DNA of 9,859 nucleotides from DATCBF01 sp964401995 (GTDB lineage Bacteria; Actinomycetota; Thermoleophilia; Solirubrobacterales; 70-9), in NCBI GenBank assembly GCA_964401995.1, contig CAYOAP010000024.1, positions 1 to 9,859 on the forward strand. Direction: 5' to 3'. Both the position numbers and the translations under genes were made by a program. Below are positions 6,304 to 9,859 of the stretch, piece by piece; within the stretch, counting starts at the first letter, position 1, and each line of letters starts with the position of its first letter. The notes beneath the pieces were generated by a model that did no database searches, had not been told where the DNA came from, and saw only the letters and a program-made list of their open reading frames with translations.

Positions 6304-6309
6304 GATAAT
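6304..6309 (+). promoter_or_regulatory. Extended -10 element for the FmdB-type gene
   Basis: TGC-GATAAT (6301-6309) matches an extended -10 (TGn followed by five of six bases of TATAAT). It ends ten bases before GTG 6320, so the leader would be zero to about four nucleotides. No SD is visible. Its -35 position falls over the glyS start codon. Confidence 0.5.
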
Positions 6310-6319
6310 CCAGCATCCC

Positions 6320-6634
6320 GTGCCTATCTACGAGTACAAATGCGACAACGGCCACGTCTTCGACGTGATCCAGAAGATGGCCGACGATCCGCTCACCGAG
6401 TGCCAGGAGTGCGGCGCTCCCGCGGTCCGGGTTCTGCACCCGGTCGCCGTCCACTTCAAGGGCTCCGGCTTCTACAACACCGACTACGGCAAGAAGAAGG
6501 GCGCCGGCGGCGGAGGCTCGGACGGCTCCAAGGAGTCGAGCGACTCGAAGGGCTCGGACTCGGGCTCCTCGGACTCCAAGTCGTCCGAGTCGAAGTCAAG
6601 CGACACCAAGGCGGCTGCTTCAGCCGCGGATTAA
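6320..6634 (+). CDS. FmdB-family zinc-ribbon protein with low-complexity tail
   Basis: From GTG 6320 the 104-residue product starts MPIYEYKCDNGHVFDVIQ, the classic FmdB-type N-terminus, followed by MADDPLTECQECGAPAVRVL. FmdB-type proteins are small putative regulators with a zinc ribbon and no firmly established function. Here the second CxxC (C28, C31) is intact, but the first reads CDNGH, so only C8 plus possibly His12 are available as ligands. Residues 41-56 (PVAVHFKGSGFYNTDY) are the usual conserved end of the domain. The last 47 residues are a Lys/Gly/Ser/Asp repeat (KESSDSKGSDSGSSDSKSSE style) ending AAASAAD, probably disordered. It diverges from glyS across 36 bp and converges on the LCP gene. 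A much longer in-frame reading starting upstream is only the antisense of glyS. Confidence 0.93.
   Translation: MPIYEYKCDNGHVFDVIQKMADDPLTECQECGAPAVRVLHPVAVHFKGSGFYNTDYGKKKGAGGGGSDGSKESSDSKGSDSGSSDSKSSESKSSDTKAAASAAD
6611..6627 (+). other. Perfect hairpin at the 3' end of the FmdB-type coding sequence
   Basis: GCGGCTG (6611-6617) and CAGCCGC (6621-6627) form a perfect seven-base stem around a CTT loop, encoding part of the AAASAAD tail. It ends five bases before the stop codon and 14 bases before the convergent terminator hairpin, so the two could act together at the transcript end. It may also be a by-product of Ala codons. Confidence 0.45.
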
Positions 6635-6641
6635 GTCTCAG

Positions 6642-6677
6642 CCGACTTTGACCACCCCATAGGTGGGTCAATGTCGG
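6642..6677. terminator. Bidirectional hairpin between convergent FmdB-type and LCP genes
   Basis: CCGAC (6642-6646) pairs with GTCGG (6673-6677) and TTGACC (6648-6653) with GGTCAA (6666-6671), with one T/T mismatch between them. ACC (6654-6656) and GGT (6662-6664) can extend the stem with a bulged G. It fills almost the whole 49-bp gap between two convergent stop codons, as expected for a shared terminator, although strong U-tracts are absent. Confidence 0.75.
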
Positions 6678-6683
6678 TTGCGT

Positions 6684-7922
6684 TTAGCCGAGCAGCCGGT
6701 GGACGGCCTTGCGCCGTACCGACTCGGGCACTTCGATGCTGCCTTCGGGCCCGTTGGAGGGACAGCCGGCGCAGAGCACGTCGGTTGGCGCACTGCCGCC
6801 GATGCCCGCCGACAGCACCAGCTGCGGCATCGTCAGGAAGCCCATGTCGCTGACGAATGCTTTCGGCGCGTCCCAGCCGATGATCGGGCCCTTGATGAAG
6901 TTGTAGGGGAGGCGCAGCGGGTCGGTGAGGCGGTCCTTGATCCCGTTGATCACTTCCTGCTGCGCTTTGGCCCGGTCGTAGTCGTCGTAGCCGAAGCTGT
7001 AGGCGCTGCGCCCCTTGCCCGGGCATTCGCTCGGCTCGCGTGTGCGTGAGTAGATCAGCGCTTCCTGGCCGTCGAGGGTGTTCTCACCCTTTCCAAGGTG
7101 CAGGGAGAAGCCGCCCTGGCCGCCCCCGGCGCCGCCGGCGATGTCGGTGCAGAGCTTGTGGGGGACGTTCACTTCGACGCCGCCGACCGCGTCGATCAGC
7201 TTTTCGAAGCCGGTGAAGTCGACGATCGCGACATGGTCGATCTTGATCCCGAGGAACTGCTCAACCGTCCTGATCTGCAGCCCGGCGCCGCCGAAGGCGT
7301 AGGCGGCGTTGATTTTCGTCGGGCTCTCGCCGGGGATTTCGGCGAAGCTGTCGCGCGGGATCGAGAGTTTGCGGAAGGCGCCGCCGCCGGCCCGGATCAG
7401 CATCAGGGTGTCGGCACGGAATTCGCCGACGGAGCACTGGCCATGAGGGGCGTCCCCGTGGGCCTGCTGTTCGAAGCACTCCTGCGACGGTGCCGCGCCG
7501 GGTTCTTTCGTGTCCGGCGGCCGCGCGTCGGTGCCGATCACGAGGATCGTCTGGGCGCTGGGCAGCAGGAAGGGATTGCCGTGCAGGGCCGAGCTGGCAT
7601 CGCCGGAGAGCTTGAAGGCCTGCAGCTGGGCGGAGACGGCAAAGGCGAGGAAGCTGAGCACGATCCAGCCCAGCGCCGCCAGCCCGACCCATTTCGCCAC
7701 CCGCTTACCGGTCCAGCGGCGTTTGGGCGAGAAGCGGTCGTCCCCAGGCCGCTCGTCCTTCCCCGACCGCTTTGAGGATCGCTTCGCCTTCTCGCGAAGA
7801 CCGGAGAGATCAGGGGCCCGCAATCGGGACTTGAGGCTCCTGCGGGATCGGTAGACCTTGTAGTCGGGCGATCCCGAGGGCTGCTGCTCGCCATCGTTAG
7901 GCATGAAAGGGTTAGAAATCAT
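6684..7922 (-). CDS. LytR-CpsA-Psr (LCP) family cell-wall polymer ligase
   Basis: LCP proteins transfer undecaprenyl-phosphate-linked glycopolymers to peptidoglycan outside the membrane. This 412-residue protein has a long basic cytoplasmic N-terminus (1-76, rich in SRRSLKSRLR and KAKRSSKRSG), one membrane helix (about 77-98) and an extracellular LCP domain. Motifs are ILVIGTDARPP (126-136), FRADTLMLIR (168-177), LSIPRDSFAEIPG (186-198), KINAAYAFGG (203-212), VDFTGFEKLIDAVGGVEV (234-251), LDGQEALIYSRTR (283-295) and DYDRAKAQQEV (314-324). The acidic and arginine residues of the phosphate/metal site are all present. Six cysteines (149, 163, 258, 300, 384, 387) lie outside the membrane and may form disulfides. 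ATG 7922 is the longest start; ATG 7904 (M7) is possible, and neither has a good SD. The gene diverges from the ROK kinase and converges on the FmdB-type gene. The acceptor polymer cannot be named. Confidence 0.95.
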   Translation of the reverse strand: MISNPFMPNDGEQQPSGSPDYKVYRSRRSLKSRLRAPDLSGLREKAKRSSKRSGKDERPGDDRFSPKRRWTGKRVAKWVGLAALGWIVLSFLAFAVSAQLQAFKLSGDASSALHGNPFLLPSAQTILVIGTDARPPDTKEPGAAPSQECFEQQAHGDAPHGQCSVGEFRADTLMLIRAGGGAFRKLSIPRDSFAEIPGESPTKINAAYAFGGAGLQIRTVEQFLGIKIDHVAIVDFTGFEKLIDAVGGVEVNVPHKLCTDIAGGAGGGQGGFSLHLGKGENTLDGQEALIYSRTREPSECPGKGRSAYSFGYDDYDRAKAQQEVINGIKDRLTDPLRLPYNFIKGPIIGWDAPKAFVSDMGFLTMPQLVLSAGIGGSAPTDVLCAGCPSNGPEGSIEVPESVRRKAVHRLLG

Positions 7923-7960
7923 GCCGATGCCCGCGGTCGCCTGCCTCCACCCCTACCCCA

Positions 7961-7972
7961 GTCACTCGTGAC
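7961..7972. promoter_or_regulatory. Dyad GTCAC-TC-GTGAC over the ROK gene start codon
   Basis: The inverted repeat arms 7961-7965 and 7968-7972 flank two bases, and the right arm contains the GTG start codon itself. Outer CCCC (7956-7959) and GGGG (7977-7980) extend the symmetry loosely. The loop is too short for a full RNA stem, which favours a DNA operator in the short divergent region shared with the LCP gene. A weak TACCCC hexamer (7954-7959) ends eight bases before the start. Confidence 0.35.
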
Positions 7973-8927
7973 AGCAGGGGAAACGATCGGCGTCGACCTG
8001 GGCGGAACCAAGATGCTGATGGGCGTTCTCGACCCCGGCTCCAAGGTTTTGTGGGAGAGCCGCGAGGCTTCGACCGGCCTCAGCCAGGACGATCTGATCG
8101 AGATGCTGGTGCGCGAGGCAGGCGAGGCGCGGGAAGCGCGGCCCGACGTGGCGGCGATCGGGCTTGGGATTCCGGCGACGATCGATCGCGCCAGCGGCAC
8201 CGCGATCTCGGCCGTCAACCTGCCGATCCAGAACCTGCCGATCCGCGAGGTCGTCTCCGGGCGCACCGGCCTGCCGGTCTTCGTCGACAACGACGCCAAC
8301 GTCGCCGCCCTCGCCGAGTACCTCTACGGCGCCGCCAAGGGCGCCCGCAACGCGGTGATGATCACCGTCGGCACCGGGATCGGCGGTGGCCTGATCATCG
8401 AGGGCGAGCTCTTCCGCGGCTCCAGCGGCGCCGGCGCCGAGCTCGGCCACATGGTGATCGAGGCCGACGGCCCCCGCTGCCAGGGCAACTGCCCCGGGCG
8501 CGGCTGCGTCGAGGCCCTCGCCTCCGGCACCGCCCTCGGTCGCGAAGGGCGGGCGGCCGCCGAGCGCGAGCCGGATTCGGCGATCGGCCAGCTGCTCGCC
8601 GCCGGCGAGAAGGTCGACGGCACCGCTGTGACCGAGGCTGCCCTGGCCGGCGACGCTGCCTCGACCGCCGTCTTCGAGCTGATCGGCAGCCGCCTCGGCG
8701 TCGCCTTCGCCAGCTTCGCCAACATCTTCGACCCCGACGTGATCGTCGTCGGCGGCGGGGTGATGGCGGCAGGGGACCTGCTGCTTGAGCCCGCCCGTCG
8801 CGAGCTGCGCTCGCGAGCGCTGCCGCCGATGAACAGGACCCCGGTCGTGGCGGCCAAGATGGGCGCTGACGCCGGCATGATCGGCGCCGCCGCGATGGCC
8901 CGCCTCGAGCTGGAAGGGGAGGGCTGA
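7968..8927 (+). CDS. ROK family sugar kinase, probable glucokinase
   Basis: ROK kinases phosphorylate sugars with ATP in the cytoplasm; most actinobacterial members of this type are glucokinases. The 319-residue protein shows the N-terminal phosphate loop GVDLGGTK (8-15), GIPATID (67-73), the catalytic segment VDNDANVAALAE (106-117) with Asp109 as the base, VGTGIGGG (134-141) and the zinc region GAELGHM...CQGNCPGRGCVEALASG (157-187). His161 and Cys171, 175 and 180 are candidate zinc ligands, but the usual CxCGxxGC spacing is changed to Cx3C followed by PGRGC. The adenosine-side motif VVGGGVMAAGD (about 263-273) is present. No helix-turn-helix precedes the kinase, so it is an enzyme rather than a ROK repressor. 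The stop overlaps the rsmI start by one base (TGATG). The family call is safe; glucose is inferred, with N-acetylated hexosamines as alternatives. Confidence 0.92.
   Translation: MTAGETIGVDLGGTKMLMGVLDPGSKVLWESREASTGLSQDDLIEMLVREAGEAREARPDVAAIGLGIPATIDRASGTAISAVNLPIQNLPIREVVSGRTGLPVFVDNDANVAALAEYLYGAAKGARNAVMITVGTGIGGGLIIEGELFRGSSGAGAELGHMVIEADGPRCQGNCPGRGCVEALASGTALGREGRAAAEREPDSAIGQLLAAGEKVDGTAVTEAALAGDAASTAVFELIGSRLGVAFASFANIFDPDVIVVGGGVMAAGDLLLEPARRELRSRALPPMNRTPVVAAKMGADAGMIGAAAMARLELEGEG
8912..8923 (+). promoter_or_regulatory. Purine-rich SD region of rsmI
   Basis: GGAAGGGGAGGG lies at the end of the ROK coding sequence, three bases before ATG 8927. Together with the TGATG overlap it supports coupled translation of the two genes. 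Confidence 0.65.
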
Positions 8928-9754
8928 TGGCCGGCAAGCTGATCGTCTGCCCGACCCCGATCGGCAACCTCGACGACATCACCCTGCGGGTCCGCGACGC
9001 CCTGGTCAGCGCCGACTACATCGCCTGCGAGGACACCCGCCGCACCGGCGGCTTGCTCGACAAGCTCGGCATCCACCCGGCGCCGCGCCTGGTCTCCAAC
9101 CACGAGGGCAACGAAACCGCGCGGGCGACCGAGCTGGCGCAGCGGATCGAGCGCGGCGAGACCGTCGCCCTCGTCTCCGACGCCGGCATGCCCGCCGTCT
9201 CCGACCCCGGCTACCGGCTGATCCGCCGCTGCATCGACCGCAGCCTCGAGGTCACGGTCCTGCCCGGGCCCTCGGTGGTGCCGGTGGCGCTGGTCGCTTC
9301 CGGGCTGCCGACCGACCGCTGGCGCTTCGAGGGCTTCCTGCCGAAGCGCACCGGTGAGATGGAGCGGGTGCTGCGCTCGGCCGAGACCGTGATCGCCTTC
9401 GAGTCGCCGCGCCGGATCGGCGAGTCGCTGGCGGCGCTGGCCGCGATCGCCCCCGATCGCCCGGCCGCCGTCTGCCGCGAGATCTCGAAGATGCACGAGG
9501 AGATCGCCCGCGGCTCGCTCGGCGAGCTGGCCCGCCGTTTCCGCAGCGACGTCAAAGGCGAGATCGTGCTGGTGATCGGCCCCGCCTCCTCCGACGAGCA
9601 CGACAAAGACATCAGCTTCGCCGTCGACGCCCTCCGCCACCTGGTTCAGTCCGGTGCCCGTCCGCGCGCCGCGGCCAGCGTCGTCGCGGCACTGACCGGC
9701 ACCCGCGCCAACGACCTTTATAAGGCGCTAACTGGCAGGGAGGCGCGCAAGTGA
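8927..9754 (+). CDS. rsmI: 16S rRNA (cytidine(1402)-2'-O)-methyltransferase RsmI
   Basis: RsmI methylates the ribose of C1402 in the decoding centre of 16S rRNA using S-adenosylmethionine. The 275-residue protein has the full set of tetrapyrrole-methylase-fold motifs: CPTPIGNLDDITLR (8-21), ACEDTRRTGGLL (33-44), SNHEGNE (57-63), LVSDAGMPAVSDPG (82-95), VLPGPS (111-116), FEGFLPKR (134-141), AFESPRRI (157-164), REISKMHEE (184-192) and KGEIVLVIGP (210-219), followed by the small helical C-terminal domain with RAAASVVAALTGTRANDLYKAL. Length and motif order are normal. It sits between the ROK kinase (TGATG junction) and metG (GTGA junction). Linkage of rsmI to metG is common in bacteria and supports a translation-related operon. 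Confidence 0.97.
   Translation: MAGKLIVCPTPIGNLDDITLRVRDALVSADYIACEDTRRTGGLLDKLGIHPAPRLVSNHEGNETARATELAQRIERGETVALVSDAGMPAVSDPGYRLIRRCIDRSLEVTVLPGPSVVPVALVASGLPTDRWRFEGFLPKRTGEMERVLRSAETVIAFESPRRIGESLAALAAIAPDRPAAVCREISKMHEEIARGSLGELARRFRSDVKGEIVLVIGPASSDEHDKDISFAVDALRHLVQSGARPRAAASVVAALTGTRANDLYKALTGREARK
9737..9743 (+). promoter_or_regulatory. SD site of metG
   Basis: AGGGAGG inside the end of rsmI lies seven bases before GTG 9751, the ideal distance. It confirms the GTG start and the four-base overlap with the rsmI stop. Confidence 0.75.
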
Positions 9755-9859
9755 GCTACTACGTCACCACCCCGATCTACTACGTCAACGCCGAGCCCCA
9801 CCTTGGCCACGCCTACTCGACGATGGCCGCCGACGTGCTCGCCCGCCACATGCGCCAGC
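9751..9859 (+). CDS. metG: Methionine--tRNA ligase, 5' part only
   Basis: The 36 visible residues (SYYVTTPIYYVNAEPHLGHAY and onward) are the canonical beginning of MetRS. They include the TTPIYYVN segment that lines the methionine pocket and the class I signature in the form HLGH. The ADVLARHMR helix follows as expected. It starts at GTG 9751, overlapping the rsmI stop (GTGA), with a good SD at 9737-9743. The reading frame remains open at the right edge, so most of the catalytic and anticodon domains lie outside the window. The enzyme charges methionine onto initiator and elongator tRNAs. Confidence 0.97.
   Translation, partial: MSYYVTTPIYYVNAEPHLGHAYSTMAADVLARHMRQ

Noticed and set aside
5492..6319. 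In-frame upstream extension of the FmdB-type gene
   Set aside because: This part is antisense to glyS and compositionally biased. The conserved FmdB N-terminus starts precisely at GTG 6320.
6284..6454. Upstream extension of glyS
   Set aside because: It is antisense to the FmdB-type gene and would bury the -10 element. The GlyRS family N-terminus aligns with ATG 6283.
6518..6610. Tandem or CRISPR-like repetition of TCGGACTC/TCGAAG units
   Set aside because: The units are short and irregular and sit inside the FmdB-type reading frame. They reflect Ser/Asp/Lys codons of a low-complexity tail, not an array with spacers.
8324..9640. Minus-strand open frame of about 438 codons
   Set aside because: It is the antisense shadow of the ROK kinase and rsmI, both complete and motif-rich. 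The translation lacks any recognisable domain.

Overview
The window is a compact, GC-rich stretch of bacterial chromosome with housekeeping and core-metabolism genes on both strands. The codon bias is strongly GC-ending, GTG starts occur, several genes appear to be leaderless, and there is an LCP wall-assembly enzyme, an alpha2-type glycyl-tRNA synthetase and an HTH_42 protein. Together these point to Actinomycetota. A deep-branching group such as Thermoleophilia (Solirubrobacterales) fits my memory of the protein styles, but that placement is inference. I see no mobile element, CRISPR array, rRNA or tRNA, and no gene-free stretch longer than about 110 bases.

Layout. (1) Positions 1-1553, minus strand: an operon of a small dimeric alpha/beta-barrel (ABM-like) protein followed by a class I acyl-CoA synthetase that runs off the left edge. 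It has a recognisable promoter and a strong Shine-Dalgarno (SD) site. (2) Positions 1658-3521, plus strand: an alpha/beta hydrolase, a PRC-barrel-like protein, and an exported FKBP-type prolyl isomerase lipoprotein. (3) Positions 3631-4892, plus strand: a 77-residue coiled-coil plus membrane-helix protein, translationally coupled to an HTH_42 (AlkZ/YcaQ-like) protein that keeps a QxQ motif. (4) Positions 4889-6283, minus strand: glycyl-tRNA synthetase, whose stop codon overlaps that of the HTH_42 gene. (5) Positions 6320-6634, plus strand: an FmdB-type zinc-ribbon protein, divergent from glyS across only 36 bp. (6) Positions 6684-7922, minus strand: an LCP family wall-polymer ligase, convergent with the FmdB gene across a hairpin. 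(7) Positions 7968-9859, plus strand: a tightly packed operon of a ROK sugar kinase, rsmI and metG, joined by TGATG and GTGA overlaps.

The most coherent non-gene signal is expression architecture. Four genes (2587, 3000, 3631 and glyS at 6283) have a TAnnnT -10 hexamer ending 6-8 nt before the start codon and no SD sequence, and the FmdB gene has a close variant. Genes inside operons or with leaders (ABM, rsmI, metG) carry clear SD sequences. This argues for leaderless mRNAs and fixes several start codons.

I found no convincing unknown multi-gene defence or biosynthetic system. The least explained items are the coiled-coil/membrane protein coupled to the glycosylase-like gene, the 36-bp bidirectional leaderless promoter, and the altered zinc-ligand patterns in the FmdB and ROK proteins.
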